Source of the DNA: Elusimicrobiota bacterium
Lineage (GTDB): Bacteria > Elusimicrobiota > Elusimicrobia > Elusimicrobiales > UBA9959
DNA length: 64,000 nucleotides
Assembly (NCBI GenBank): GCA_019135865.1
Contig: JAGVVD010000019.1
Coordinates: forward strand, 186,001 to 250,000
Direction: 5' to 3'
Shown here: positions 30,624 to 39,019 of the stretch, in pieces
Position numbering within the stretch: position 1 is the first letter of the stretch
Layout of the letters: every line of letters begins with the position of its first letter
Made by a program: the position numbers and the translations under genes
The notes under the pieces: model-generated
Databases searched by the model: none
What the model was told of the DNA's origin: nothing
Seen by the model: only the letters and a program-made list of their open reading frames with translations

Positions 30624-31307
30624 ATGATAAAGGCCGTCATCCTCGACATCGACAATACGCTGATGGACTTCATGCGCATGAAGCGGGCGGCCGTCGACGC
30701 CGCGGCGGACGCCATGCTGGACGCCGGCCTGACCATGGGCAAGGAGGAACTGCGGGACAAGATCTTCGAGATCTACTGGAAGGAAGGCATCGAGGACCAG
30801 AACATCTTCGACAAGGTGCTGATGAAGGAGTTCGGCAAGGTGGACCCCAAGATCCTGGCCGCCGGCATCATCGGCTATAAGCGGGCCAAGGAGGGGCATT
30901 TCACCCTCTACCCGCACGTGAAGATGGCCCTGACCGACCTGCTGAAGATGGGCGTGCGCATGGGCGTCGTCAGCGACGCGCCGCGCCTCTCGGTCTGGCT
31001 GCGCATAGTCGGCCTCGGGCTGCATCATTTCTTCGACCATGTCGTCACCTTCGACGACACCGGCGAGAAGAAGCCCTCGCCCAAACCCTTCCAGAAGATA
31101 CTCTCGCTGATGGGCTGCGAGCCGGGCGAGGCCATAATGGTCGGCGACTGGGCCGAGCGCGACATAAAAGGCGCGAAGGCCCTCGGCATGAGAACGGCCT
31201 GGGCCAAGTACGGCAACGAGTTCGACACCCCGGTCTCGGGGGCGGACTTCGAGCTCAACGATATCTATGACCTGGTCGGGATACTCAAAGAACTCAATGC
31301 GGCTTAA
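30624..31307 (+). CDS. HAD-superfamily hydrolase (phosphatase-like)
   Basis: The 227-residue protein (from ATG 30624) has HAD motif I ILDIDNTLMDF (nucleophile Asp and acid Asp), motif II VVSDAPR, motif III KPSPKPF and motif IV VGDWAERDIKGAKALGM. A helical cap lies after motif I. An in-frame GTG at 30612 overlaps the efp stop. Neither start has a good ribosome site, which suggests coupling to efp. Likely a small-molecule phosphatase; substrate unknown. Confidence 0.88.
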   Translation: MIKAVILDIDNTLMDFMRMKRAAVDAAADAMLDAGLTMGKEELRDKIFEIYWKEGIEDQNIFDKVLMKEFGKVDPKILAAGIIGYKRAKEGHFTLYPHVKMALTDLLKMGVRMGVVSDAPRLSVWLRIVGLGLHHFFDHVVTFDDTGEKKPSPKPFQKILSLMGCEPGEAIMVGDWAERDIKGAKALGMRTAWAKYGNEFDTPVSGADFELNDIYDLVGILKELNAA

Positions 31308-31833
31308 GGCCTTGTTCCTGTTCCCGCTGCTGCTGGCCTCCACGGCCGGCGCGGCGGAGCTTACCGCCTGGGAGATAAAGACCTCCAGCCCCTCCGTCCT
31401 GTCCGGCGACTTCGTCTTCGCCGGCGCGCTGGAGGTGCGCGGCGTGGAGATGCGCCCCGAAGGACTCTTCATGCCCGCCGAGGAGTCCGGAGGCCGGACC
31501 TACAGGGACGTTAAACTGCTTTCCCGCGCGGCTTATTCCTCCCTGGACGCCGCGTTCAAAAAAGGGGCCGGAGCGGGCGGGGCCCGGAAGGGACCGGGGA
31601 AGCTCCCCTGGACCATAAAAGGGATCAGGCGGCTGGGCGGCAAGTTCCGCAAGGCCAATGTGGACGTCGAGTTCGACGGCGACCTGCTGGTCACCGCCGG
31701 CCTGATGCTCTCGAACCGCGCCGGGGAGAAGCACTGGATAGCCTGGCCGCGGTCCCTGTTCTTCCTGGACAAGAAACTCAAAAAAGCCGTCGAGAAAGAC
31801 CTCCTGCAAAGGGCCGCCAAGGAAGGCCTGTGA
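31297..31833 (+). CDS. secreted hypothetical protein coupled to a subtilase
   Basis: The 178-residue precursor begins MRLKALFLFPLLLASTAGAAE, a signal peptide. The mature part is basic and beta-strand-rich, with no family I recognise. Its start lies inside the end of the HAD gene, and its stop overlaps the GTG start of the subtilase gene by 4 nt. Co-translation with the protease suggests a partner, chaperone or substrate, but nothing in the sequence proves this. Confidence 0.65.
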   Translation: MRLKALFLFPLLLASTAGAAELTAWEIKTSSPSVLSGDFVFAGALEVRGVEMRPEGLFMPAEESGGRTYRDVKLLSRAAYSSLDAAFKKGAGAGGARKGPGKLPWTIKGIRRLGGKFRKANVDVEFDGDLLVTAGLMLSNRAGEKHWIAWPRSLFFLDKKLKKAVEKDLLQRAAKEGL

Positions 31834-33383
31834 ATTTCCGGGCCCTTCTCGCCGTCTTCCTCCTGTTCTGCGCCTCCTCCGCCGGGGCCCTGGAGATAGA
31901 GAGCCATTTCTCGGTCTCCGCTTCCGGCGCGGTTTCCCGGGTGAAGGTGGTGAAGGGCGAAGTGCTGGCCAGGTTCTCCGCCTCGGTCTCCGCGGACGCC
32001 CTGCGCGCGGAGCTCCGCTCCCGCGGCGGCGAGGATGGCGGCGCGCTGGCGCTGCCCCGCTGGCGGCTGCTGAAACTGCCGCCCGGCATGCGGGTCGCGG
32101 ACGCCCTGGAGCATTTCAAAGGTCTGCCCGGCCTGGAGGCCATTCAGCCCAATCATGTCTACCGCCCATCGCGCATCCCAAACGACCCTTCCATCAATTC
32201 GCAGTACGCCCTCTCGCGCCTGAGCGCCTATGCCGGCTGGGAATACGAGACGGGGGATTCCAGCCCGGTCACCATAGCCGTCATAGATACCGGCATCGAT
32301 GGCACGCATCCGGAACTGTCGGGAAAACTCGTCGGCACCAGCAAGTACTTCAATCCCAACGGCAGTCCCGGAGTCGATGACACGCCGACCACCGACGTGT
32401 GCGGTCATGGCACGAAGGTCGCCGGCGCGGCGGCGGCGGAGACCGACAATGGCGGCGGTATAGCCGGGATCAGCTGGGGGGCGAAGGTTCTTTCGCTCAG
32501 GGTTTTCAATAGCTGCGTCGGCACCACCGACGCGGCCATCATAAACGCCGTAGACCACGCCGCCACGCTGCACGATGACCCCGCTTACGGCAAGATCGTC
32601 GTCAATATGAGCCTGGGCGATGAAGACGACAAGACCTGTTATCCGGCCATGCAGGAAGCGATCAGTTCTGCCCGCGAGGACGGGGTCTTGATCCTGGTCG
32701 CCGCCGGGAACGATGCCTCCGCCGTAAATTCTCCGGCCAGCTGCGCCCATGTCGTCCCCGTGGGCGCCACGGACGCGGAGGACAGGCTGGCTTCTTTCTC
32801 CTCGCGCGGCCCCGAGCTGGCGCTGCGGGGCGTTTCGGCGCCTGGCGTGGGCGTCTATACCACCGACATAAGCAGCGGTTACGCTTCCGCCGACGGCACC
32901 TCGTTCGCCACCCCGCTGGCCGCCGGCGCGGCGGCGCTGGTCTGGTCGGCCGCGCTTTCCCGCGATCCCGTTTTCACCTCAACCGACGTCGCCAACGCGC
33001 TGCGCAATACCGCCGACGACCTGGGCGCGACGGGCCCGGACAACAATTTCGGCTACGGCAGGATCAACCTGCACCGCGCTCTGCGTTACGCGGTAGAAGG
33101 GACGCTGGCCGGCTTCAAGGGCGAGAGCAAGCCTATCGCCTTCCCCAGCCCTTTCCGCCCCGCCTCCGACAGGCTGCTCTCCTTCTCTTTCCCGGCCGGC
33201 ACGGCCGGCAGCGGGCTCAAGATCGAGATCTACACGATGGAGGGCGAACTGGTGAAGAAGCTCGACGGCCTCACCTGGGACGGCCGCAACTCCGCCGGCA
33301 ATCCGGCCGCCACCGGCGTTTACCTCTTCCTGGTCAAGTCCGACAGCGGCAAGTCCCGCGGCAAATTCGCCCTCATCCGGTAG
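31830..33383 (+). CDS. secreted subtilisin-like serine protease with FlgD-like C-terminal domain
   Basis: The 517-residue precursor starts with GTG (VNFRALLAVFLLFCASSAGA, signal peptide). A propeptide of about 110 residues comes next. The S8 domain has Asp153 (AVIDTGIDGTHPE), His193 (CGHGTKVAG) and Ser358 (DGTSFATPLAAGAAAL). The last 80 residues (PFRPASDRLLSFSF ... WDGRNSAGNPAATGVYLFLVKS) form a FlgD-Ig-type module, common at the C-terminus of exported proteins in several phyla. It is a likely extracellular or surface protease. It is translationally coupled to the small secreted protein upstream. Confidence 0.93.
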   Translation: MNFRALLAVFLLFCASSAGALEIESHFSVSASGAVSRVKVVKGEVLARFSASVSADALRAELRSRGGEDGGALALPRWRLLKLPPGMRVADALEHFKGLPGLEAIQPNHVYRPSRIPNDPSINSQYALSRLSAYAGWEYETGDSSPVTIAVIDTGIDGTHPELSGKLVGTSKYFNPNGSPGVDDTPTTDVCGHGTKVAGAAAAETDNGGGIAGISWGAKVLSLRVFNSCVGTTDAAIINAVDHAATLHDDPAYGKIVVNMSLGDEDDKTCYPAMQEAISSAREDGVLILVAAGNDASAVNSPASCAHVVPVGATDAEDRLASFSSRGPELALRGVSAPGVGVYTTDISSGYASADGTSFATPLAAGAAALVWSAALSRDPVFTSTDVANALRNTADDLGATGPDNNFGYGRINLHRALRYAVEGTLAGFKGESKPIAFPSPFRPASDRLLSFSFPAGTAGSGLKIEIYTMEGELVKKLDGLTWDGRNSAGNPAATGVYLFLVKSDSGKSRGKFALIR

Positions 33384-33431
33384 CGGATGAAATGAGGCCC
33401 CGGCAGGCACGCAATAGTTATGCGAGGCGTC

Positions 33432-33767
33432 ATGATATTCCGCAGGAAAAGCGACGGGCTGGTGATAGCCGACAGAGCGGAGCGGGCGGAGACCTTCAAA
33501 ACGCGCCTGCTCGGCCTCATCCCCCGCAAATCCCTGGCCCCCGGCGAGGCCCTCTGGCTGGACCCCTGCACCGGCATACACACCTGTTTCATGGGCTTTC
33601 CCATCGACGCCGTCTTCCTGGACCGGGACCTGAAGGTCCTCAGGGTCGAGAGGAACCTGCGCCCCTGGCGGTTCTCCGTCTTCGTGGAGGACGCCCGCGG
33701 CGTCCTGGAACTGCCGGCCGGGGGGGCGGAAAAACTAGCCGAGGGGGACGCGCTGGAGACGGCCTGA
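33432..33767 (+). CDS. DUF192 family protein
   Basis: The 111-residue protein shows the DUF192 pattern: TFKTRLLGLIPRKSLAPGEALWLDPCTGIHTCFMGFPIDAVFLDRDLKV and the end GVLELPAG. Family members are small beta-barrel-like proteins of unknown function. The ATG at 33432 has GAGG 5 nt upstream; an in-frame ATG at 33420 is the alternative. There is no signal peptide here, unlike many relatives. It sits between the subtilase and pilB. Confidence 0.82.
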   Translation: MIFRRKSDGLVIADRAERAETFKTRLLGLIPRKSLAPGEALWLDPCTGIHTCFMGFPIDAVFLDRDLKVLRVERNLRPWRFSVFVEDARGVLELPAGGAEKLAEGDALETA

Positions 33768-33788
33768 CGACGCGGCCGGAAGCCCTTG

Positions 33789-33817
33789 TTGCCAACCGGC
33801 GGATATATAAATATAAT
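33789..33817 (+). promoter_or_regulatory. sigma70 promoter for pilB
   Basis: TTGCCA (33789-33794), a 17-nt spacer and TATAAT (33812-33817) precede pilB at 33863. Confidence 0.75.
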
Positions 33818-33862
33818 TGGGATAGTTCCCGGAAGGCGGAGCGTCCGCCGAACCGGGTCATT

Positions 33863-35653
33863 ATGGCCCCAGGAAAAGGTCTTCAAAGAAAGCGCAACGT
33901 CAGGGAGATCCTGATCGAGGACAAACTCGTCCCCGAGGACAAGCTCGCCGCCGCCGAGGAACTCGCGCGCAAAGAGGGCAAACACCTCCACCAGGAACTG
34001 GTGGACCAGAAGCTCATCCCCGAGCTGAAGCTCCTCAAGGTCCTCGCCGACGAGTGGGCCTTCAAGGCCGTCGACCTGACCAAGATGAAGCCCGAGACCG
34101 AGGTGGTCAGCCTCATCCCGGAGCAGATCGCCAGGCGCCAGGTCTGCGTCCCTTTCGCGCGCCAGGAGAACACCCTTTTCGTCGCGATGGCGGACCCCCG
34201 CGACTTCCTGGTGGTGGAGGACATCGGCCTGCGCACCGGCCTCGAGATCAAGCCCTACCTGGCCCTGGCCCACTGGATAAACAAGCTCCTCAACGACACC
34301 TACGGCGGCTCGGACAACGCCCAGGTCGAGAAACTGATGGAATCCGTTGCCCAGTCCGCCAAGCCGCAGGACGAGGAAGGGTTCTCCCTGGCCGAGGCCG
34401 GCGCGGAAAAAAAGGACATCAGCGAGGTCGACGCCAGCGCCCCGGAAGTCGAGAAGATGGTCAACGCCATCATCCTGGGGGCGCTCTCGATAAAGGCCTC
34501 CGACATACACGTCGAGCCTTTCGAGGACCCAAACGGCAAAAATTCCAAGGTCATGGTCCGTTACCGCGTGGACGGCATGCTGCGCCCGGCGTCCTTCACG
34601 ATACCGTGGGCCTTCCGCAACGCCATAGCCGCCAAGATCAAGATCATGGCGAGCCTTAATATCACCGAGCGCCGCATCCCGCAGAGCGGACGCATACAGA
34701 TCATCGCCAAGGGAAACCCGATAGAGTTCCGCGTCGAGATGGTCCCCACCGTCTACGGCGAGTCCTGCGTCATGCGTATCCTGGACCGCGCCTCCGTGCG
34801 CGTAGACATCAAGATCATGGGCTTCCTGCCGGACACCGAGAAAAAACTCCTCGACCAGTTCGCCGGCATCGGCGGCAAGAAGAACTTCGGCCTCGTGCTG
34901 GTCTGCGGCCCGACGGGCTCGGGCAAATCGACCACTCTTTACGGCTGTCTCAATTACGTCAACCGCCCCGACATCAAGATCCTGACCGCCGAGAACCCGG
35001 TAGAGTACAATATCGACGGCATCATCCAGGTCCCGGTGAACCCGGACGTCAAACTGGGCGAAGGCAAGAAATTCGACTTCGCCAGCGCGCTGCGCTCTTT
35101 CATGCGCCTGGACCCCGACGTCATCATGGTGGGCGAAATACGCGACGAAGAGACGGCGCATATCGCGCTGGAGGCCGCCATGACCGGCCACCTCGTTTTT
35201 TCCACGATACATACCAACGACGCGCCCTCCGCCCTGGAGCGCCTGACGCAGATGGGCCTGCCGCGCTTCGTCGTGGCCAATACGATGAAGGCCGTGCTGG
35301 CCCAGCGCCTGGCGCGCCGCCTCTGCAAGGACTGCAGGAAGGAGGGGGAGATGACCCCCGAGGAACTTGCGGTATTCGAGGCCAACAAGATAACCGTCAA
35401 GCCCGGCACGAAGATCTTCAAGCCGGTCGGCTGCGACGCCTGCAAGGGCAGCGGCTACAAGGGCCGCGTCGGCATGCACGAGCTCCTTATCCTCAACGAC
35501 GAGATACGCCAGCAGCTGCTCGACGACCCGTCGGCCATACCGGTCAAGAACATGGCCGTCAAGAACGGCATGCGCCTGCTGGCCCAGGACGGCCTGGAGA
35601 AGGTCCTGCAGGGCCATACCACGGTCAGGGAAGTCCTCGGAGGGGCGGGATGA
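33863..35653 (+). CDS. pilB: type IV pilus assembly / type II secretion ATPase (PilB/GspE)
   Basis: This hexameric ATPase powers pilus extension at the inner membrane. The 596-residue protein has the N-terminal GspE-N domain (about 10-160), Walker A CGPTGSGKST, the Asp and His boxes (MVGEIRDEETA as Walker B; HLVFSTIHTNDAPSALERL) and a C-terminal zinc site of four Cys in CKDCRK and CDACKG. It matches PilB more than PilT because of the N-terminal domain and the tetracysteine. The major pilin and prepilin peptidase are 1.7-3 kb downstream; pilC and secretin are not in the window. Confidence 0.95.
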   Translation: MAPGKGLQRKRNVREILIEDKLVPEDKLAAAEELARKEGKHLHQELVDQKLIPELKLLKVLADEWAFKAVDLTKMKPETEVVSLIPEQIARRQVCVPFARQENTLFVAMADPRDFLVVEDIGLRTGLEIKPYLALAHWINKLLNDTYGGSDNAQVEKLMESVAQSAKPQDEEGFSLAEAGAEKKDISEVDASAPEVEKMVNAIILGALSIKASDIHVEPFEDPNGKNSKVMVRYRVDGMLRPASFTIPWAFRNAIAAKIKIMASLNITERRIPQSGRIQIIAKGNPIEFRVEMVPTVYGESCVMRILDRASVRVDIKIMGFLPDTEKKLLDQFAGIGGKKNFGLVLVCGPTGSGKSTTLYGCLNYVNRPDIKILTAENPVEYNIDGIIQVPVNPDVKLGEGKKFDFASALRSFMRLDPDVIMVGEIRDEETAHIALEAAMTGHLVFSTIHTNDAPSALERLTQMGLPRFVVANTMKAVLAQRLARRLCKDCRKEGEMTPEELAVFEANKITVKPGTKIFKPVGCDACKGSGYKGRVGMHELLILNDEIRQQLLDDPSAIPVKNMAVKNGMRLLAQDGLEKVLQGHTTVREVLGGAG

Positions 35654-36366
35654 TGAAGCGCCTCGCCGCCGCTTTCCTGCTCCTGGCCGCCCTGGGCGCT
35701 CCCGCGCGCGCCGAAGGTTACGACGAGTTCATCACGGTCACCAGGCGGAGCCTGAAGCCTTTCGCCGCGGATATAGGCGGCCTGCTGGGCGCGGCCTCAA
35801 ATCACACGGCCCGCAGCCTGGGTTTTTCCGGTTTCGACATGGGCTTCAGGAGCGCCCTGCAGCTCAGGCCCTCCTCCGGCAACGATATCCTGCCGGCCAG
35901 GAAGGCTTTCGGGTTCAATTATTTCCAGGCCGAGATCGGGATGCCCTACCGCATAGACGGCTTCGTGCGGGCCGGGGGCGACGACGGCCTGGTCGTGACG
36001 TCGGCGGGACTGCGCTACGGCCTGAGGGCGATATCCGACCAGCCTTACTACATGCACGCGATGCTGGAAGCCATGGGCTCGCTGGCGGCGCACAAGTATT
36101 TCTACGCCAAGCATTTCGGCGCCAACCTGCGCCTCTCCATGAACCTCAAGTTCGCCGCGCTCTACGCCGGGGCCGGCATCGATAACACGGCGCTCACGGT
36201 GCAGACGGCCAACGACGCCGCGCTGGTCGACGAGACCGCCTCCGTTTCGGAGCCCAGGTATTTCGCGGGGCTCAAGAAGAAGATCAGGTACGGTTATCTC
36301 TCCGCCGGGTGGGCGGAGACGCACGGCCGGAATCTGCTGGAAGGCGCGCTGGGACTGCGGTTCTGA
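35650..36366 (+). CDS. secreted, probable outer-membrane beta-barrel protein
   Basis: The 238-residue precursor has a signal peptide (MMKRLAAAFLLLAALGAPARAEG). The mature part has alternating hydrophobic/aromatic strands such as FGFNYFQAEIGMPYRIDGFVRAG and IRYGYLSAGWAE, ending LGLRF with a C-terminal Phe, as in outer-membrane barrels. The start overlaps the pilB stop, so the two are co-translated. A part in pilus assembly is possible but unproven. Confidence 0.7.
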   Translation: MMKRLAAAFLLLAALGAPARAEGYDEFITVTRRSLKPFAADIGGLLGAASNHTARSLGFSGFDMGFRSALQLRPSSGNDILPARKAFGFNYFQAEIGMPYRIDGFVRAGGDDGLVVTSAGLRYGLRAISDQPYYMHAMLEAMGSLAAHKYFYAKHFGANLRLSMNLKFAALYAGAGIDNTALTVQTANDAALVDETASVSEPRYFAGLKKKIRYGYLSAGWAETHGRNLLEGALGLRF

Positions 36367-36372
36367 GCCCGG

Positions 36373-36858
36373 TCAGCCCTTGAATTTTTCCTTGAAGTCC
36401 CGCCTCAGTTCCCTGTCGATGTCCCGTTTCTTGATGAGTTCGTGCTTGTCGTGCGCCTTACGGCCCCGGCAGACGCCCAGCAGCAGCTTGGCCCAGCCGT
36501 TCTTGAAATAAAGCTCCAGCGGGATGAGGGAGAAGCCCTTGTTCTGGACCGAATTGCGCAGCTTGCGCAGCTCGGCTGACTTCAGCAGGAGCTTGCGGGT
36601 CCTGGTCTGGTCCAGTTCGGTGAGGGAATTGTACGCGTAGGGGGAGATCTGCACGCCGTAGAGCCAGAGTGCGTCGCCGTCGAAGCGCGCGAAACCCTGG
36701 TTTATGACCGCCTGCTTCCGGCGCAGGGACTTGACCTCAGGACCCTCCAGGACCAGTCCCGCTTCGTGGGTGGAGAGCACTTCGTAGTCGTGGCGGGCCT
36801 TGCGGTTGGTCGCCACCGTCTCTATCCGGTCCTCCCCGTCCTTCTTTTTTCCTTTCAT
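36373..36858 (-). CDS. smpB: SsrA-binding protein SmpB
   Basis: SmpB carries tmRNA to stalled ribosomes for trans-translation. The 161-residue protein has TVATNRKARHDYEVLSTHEAGLVLEGPEVKSLR, GVQISPYAY, LIPLELYFKNGWAKLLLGVCRGRKAHDKHELIKKRD and the basic C-terminal tail needed for decoding-site entry. No tmRNA gene is seen in the window. It converges on the barrel gene and is divergent from tRNA-Leu. Confidence 0.96.
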   Translation of the reverse strand: MKGKKKDGEDRIETVATNRKARHDYEVLSTHEAGLVLEGPEVKSLRRKQAVINQGFARFDGDALWLYGVQISPYAYNSLTELDQTRTRKLLLKSAELRKLRNSVQNKGFSLIPLELYFKNGWAKLLLGVCRGRKAHDKHELIKKRDIDRELRRDFKEKFKG

Positions 36859-36860
36859 CG

Positions 36861-36889
36861 TTGTTTTATGTTACCAAATATCCTAAAAT
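36861..36889 (+). promoter_or_regulatory. promoter for tRNA-Leu
   Basis: TTGTTT (36861-36866), a 17-nt spacer and TAAAAT (36884-36889) lie 49 nt upstream of the tRNA 5' end. Confidence 0.5.
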
Positions 36890-36937
36890 AGGGGAATCGG
36901 GCCCGGTATATAGACCTGTATGACGGGGCCCCAGGAT

Positions 36938-37021
36938 GCGCGGGTGGCGGAACTGGCAGACGCGCACGGCTCAGGACCGTGTGGCCGCAAGGCCTTATGG
37001 GTTCAACTCCCTTCCCGCGCA
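36938..37021 (+). tRNA. tRNA-Leu (CAG)
   Basis: The 84-nt class II tRNA has the acceptor stem GCGCGGG/CCCGCGC, the anticodon loop CTCAGGA (anticodon CAG), a long variable arm (GTGGCCGCAAGGCCTTAT region) and the T-loop GGTTCAACTCC. CCA is not encoded. A terminator hairpin follows 8 nt later. Confidence 0.93.
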
Positions 37022-37029
37022 TACGATTT

Positions 37030-37060
37030 AAGCCCGTCCTTCAAAGGACGGGCTTTTTAT
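37030..37060 (+). terminator. terminator after tRNA-Leu
   Basis: AAGCCCGTCCTT and AAAGGACGGGCTT form a perfect GC-rich stem with a minimal loop, followed by a T-rich tract (CTTTTTAT). Confidence 0.85.
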
Positions 37061-37121
37061 TGCGCGGTCGGGAGTTTCCAGGTTCAACGCCACGCATAGC
37101 CCGCATAGCGGGCTTACGCGG

Positions 37122-37185
37122 CCCCGCCTCGGCGTTTTTCGCTGAAAAAACGCCTCCGGCCTTGCGGCCCGCACGCGGCTTCCGC
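37122..37185 (+). repeat. left copy of a 64-bp perfect inverted repeat
   Basis: This segment (starting CCCCGCCTCGGCG) is the exact reverse complement of 38748-38811. Similarity with mismatches extends outward to about 37078. The repeat itself contains the hairpin GGCGTTTTT/AAAAACGCC. Together the copies bracket the pilin and prepilin peptidase genes. Confidence 0.9.
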
Positions 37186-37231
37186 GGGAAGCGGGCGGTC
37201 CTTCGATGTAACACAAATCACAAAAATATTG

Positions 37232-37260
37232 TTGACACGCATTCATGTATTAGTTAAATT
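37232..37260 (+). promoter_or_regulatory. near-consensus promoter for the pilin gene
   Basis: TTGACA (37232-37237), a 17-nt spacer and TAAATT (37255-37260). It starts 46 nt inside the left inverted repeat and gives a leader of about 60 nt. Confidence 0.75.
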
Positions 37261-37327
37261 GTAAAGAGTAAATCCTCATACGGCATCATACATCCATTAA
37301 TCCGTAAAGAGGGGAGGAACAAAGTAA

Positions 37328-37789
37328 ATGAAAAACAGCAAAAAGGGCTTCACCCTGATAGAGCTTATGATCGTCGTCGCGATCATCGGTATCCTGGCCG
37401 CGATCGCCATACCGAAGTTCGCCGACCTGATCAATAAGTCCAAGGAAGGCGCCACCAAGGGCGCGCTTTCTTCCGTCAGGAGCGCCATCAACGTGTACTA
37501 CGGCGACAACGAGGGCTGGTATCCGTCCGGTGCCGTGGCTGCGGCCAGCACCGCCAGCAATCTGGCCGTCGCGCTTACGCCGAAGTACATCAACGAGATA
37601 CCCCAGGCCAAGCTGCCGCAGACCGGTCACGCCGACAGCGCCCAGGTCGCGTTCACTTCGACGACCGTCACCGACGGTGCCGGCTGGGCCTATAACGGCA
37701 ACTCGCTCGACAACGTCAGGTGGGGTCAGTTCGTCGTGAGCTGCACCCACAATGACCTGAAGGGCTCCTCGGTCTGGTCTTCCTTCTAA
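37328..37789 (+). CDS. type IV major pilin
   Basis: This is the structural subunit of the pilus (or pseudopilus). The 153-residue prepilin has a short leader MKNSKKG, cleavage before Phe (G|FTLIEL) and the conserved Glu5. A hydrophobic N-terminal helix, LMIVVAIIGILAAIAIPKFA, follows. The globular domain has one C-terminal Cys (VSCTHNDLKG), so there is no disulfide pair. Strong promoter, strong ribosome site (GGGGAGGA) and its own terminator point to high expression. The prepilin peptidase follows directly. Confidence 0.93.
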   Translation: MKNSKKGFTLIELMIVVAIIGILAAIAIPKFADLINKSKEGATKGALSSVRSAINVYYGDNEGWYPSGAVAAASTASNLAVALTPKYINEIPQAKLPQTGHADSAQVAFTSTTVTDGAGWAYNGNSLDNVRWGQFVVSCTHNDLKGSSVWSSF

Positions 37790-37808
37790 GGACCGGTGCC
37801 TGAAAAAC

Positions 37809-37844
37809 ACGCCCCGCGCTTCCAGGTGCGGGGCGTGTTCTTTT
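37809..37844 (+). terminator. terminator after the pilin gene
   Basis: ACGCCCCGC (37809-37817) and GCGGGGCGT (37828-37836) form a stem with a 10-nt loop, followed by GTTCTTTT. Partial read-through into the peptidase gene 5 nt later would give a high pilin to low peptidase ratio. Confidence 0.75.
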
Positions 37845-37848
37845 GACC

Positions 37849-38634
37849 ATGCAGGAGACGATATTCATAGCGGCCCCGGCGCTGTTCGGCCTTATCATCG
37901 GCAGTTTCCTCAATGTCTGCATAGCCAGGGTCCCCGCCGGCCAGTCCATCGTAAAGCCGCGCTCGCGCTGTCCTTCCTGCGGGACCCCGATCCGTTCCCG
38001 CGATAATATTCCCGTCCTCAGTTTTATCCTGCTGGGCGGCAAGTGCCGTTCCTGCGGAGGCCGCATCTCCTGGCGCTATCCGGCCGTAGAGGTCCTGGCG
38101 GGAGCGCTGACCTGGTTTTTTTTCTGGAAATGGATAGGGACGCCGGTCTGGATGGCCGCCTCCCTGCTGGCGGTCTACCTCCTTATCGTCATAGCCGTGA
38201 TCGATTTTGAGACGATGCTGATAGCCGATATCTTCTCTTTCCTGCTGGGCGTCATAGGCCTGGCCGCGGCGGTGGTCAATCCGTATCTGGAGGGCGCGGT
38301 CGCGGACCGGCTGCTCCAATCCGCCGGAGGCCTGGTTTTCGGCGCCGGCCTGATATGGCTTATGGCCTGGCTGGGAAAGAAGATCTACAAGATGGACGCG
38401 GTCGGCGAGGGGGATATCTTCCTGATGGGCGGGTTGGGGGCTCTGCTGGGCTGGCAGGGCGTCATTTCCACCCTGGTCATCGGCGCTTTCTTCGGTTCCG
38501 TATACGGGATAGGGCTTCTGCTGATGAAAAGGGCCGGGCGCCGCGACCATATGCCCTTCGGCCCTTTCCTCGCCCTGGGCGGGGTCATCAACCTCTATTC
38601 CCTGGTAAGTCCCGTCCGGTTCCTGTTCCTGTAA
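37849..38634 (+). CDS. pilD: prepilin peptidase (type 4 prepilin leader peptidase / N-methyltransferase)
   Basis: PilD cleaves and N-methylates prepilins at the inner membrane. The 261-residue protein has GSFLNVCIARVP near the N-terminus, the zinc-type cysteines CPSC and CRSC, and seven to eight transmembrane segments. The two catalytic Asp are in VIDFETMLIAD and GEGDIFLMG. The ATG at 37849 is used; an in-frame TTG is at 37843. There is no clear ribosome site, as the pilin terminator lies directly upstream. Confidence 0.94.
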   Translation: MQETIFIAAPALFGLIIGSFLNVCIARVPAGQSIVKPRSRCPSCGTPIRSRDNIPVLSFILLGGKCRSCGGRISWRYPAVEVLAGALTWFFFWKWIGTPVWMAASLLAVYLLIVIAVIDFETMLIADIFSFLLGVIGLAAAVVNPYLEGAVADRLLQSAGGLVFGAGLIWLMAWLGKKIYKMDAVGEGDIFLMGGLGALLGWQGVISTLVIGAFFGSVYGIGLLLMKRAGRRDHMPFGPFLALGGVINLYSLVSPVRFLFL

Positions 38635-38654
38635 CTCCGCTCCCCTTCCGCAAT

Positions 38655-38690
38655 AAAGAAGAGCGCGGGTTACGCGCTCTTCTTTAATTT
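38655..38690 (+). terminator. terminator after pilD
   Basis: AAAGAAGAGCGCG (38655-38667) pairs perfectly with CGCGCTCTTCTTT (38673-38685); A/T tails on both sides suit either direction. Confidence 0.85.
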
Positions 38691-38747
38691 CCGCCCCTTA
38701 TATCTGGCGGAAGGGGAGGTGAGGCCCGCCCCTTGGAGCGGCTTCCG

Positions 38748-38811
38748 GCGGAAGCCGCGTGCGGGCCGCAAGGCCGGAGGCGTTTTTTCAGCGAAAAACG
38801 CCGAGGCGGGG
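38748..38811 (-). repeat. right copy of the 64-bp perfect inverted repeat
   Basis: Exact reverse complement of 37122-37185. Imperfect similarity continues outward to about 38855, including a CCAGGTTC block shared with about 37078-37085. The copy lies between pilD and tRNA-Ser. Confidence 0.9.
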
Positions 38812-38877
38812 TCGCGGAAAGCCGCTATGCGGCTTATCCGTGACTTCGAACCTGGAGAATCCCCGGTATAAAGAGAA

Positions 38878-38903
38878 CGGGAACGCTGTTTTCAGCGTTC
38901 CCG
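38878..38903 (-). terminator. terminator after tRNA-Ser (minus strand)
   Basis: CGGGAACGCTG and CAGCGTTCCCG form an 11-bp stem with a TTTT loop. On the minus strand TTCTCTTT follows. Confidence 0.7.
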
Positions 38904-38923
38904 TATTTCCGCCTTTCATGATC

Positions 38924-39014
38924 TGGCGGAAGGGGAGGGATTCGAACCCTCGAAGCCCTTTTGGAGCTTACAGACTTTCCAGGTCTGCGCCTTCAACCGC
39001 TCGGCCACCCTTCC
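38924..39014 (-). tRNA. tRNA-Ser (GGA)
   Basis: The 91-nt class II tRNA, with encoded CCA, has the acceptor GGAAGGG/CCCTTCC and the anticodon loop CTGGAAA (anticodon GGA). A long variable arm and the T-loop GGTTCGAATC follow. It is read on the minus strand, followed by a hairpin terminator. Confidence 0.93.
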
Positions 39015-39019
39015 ATTTT

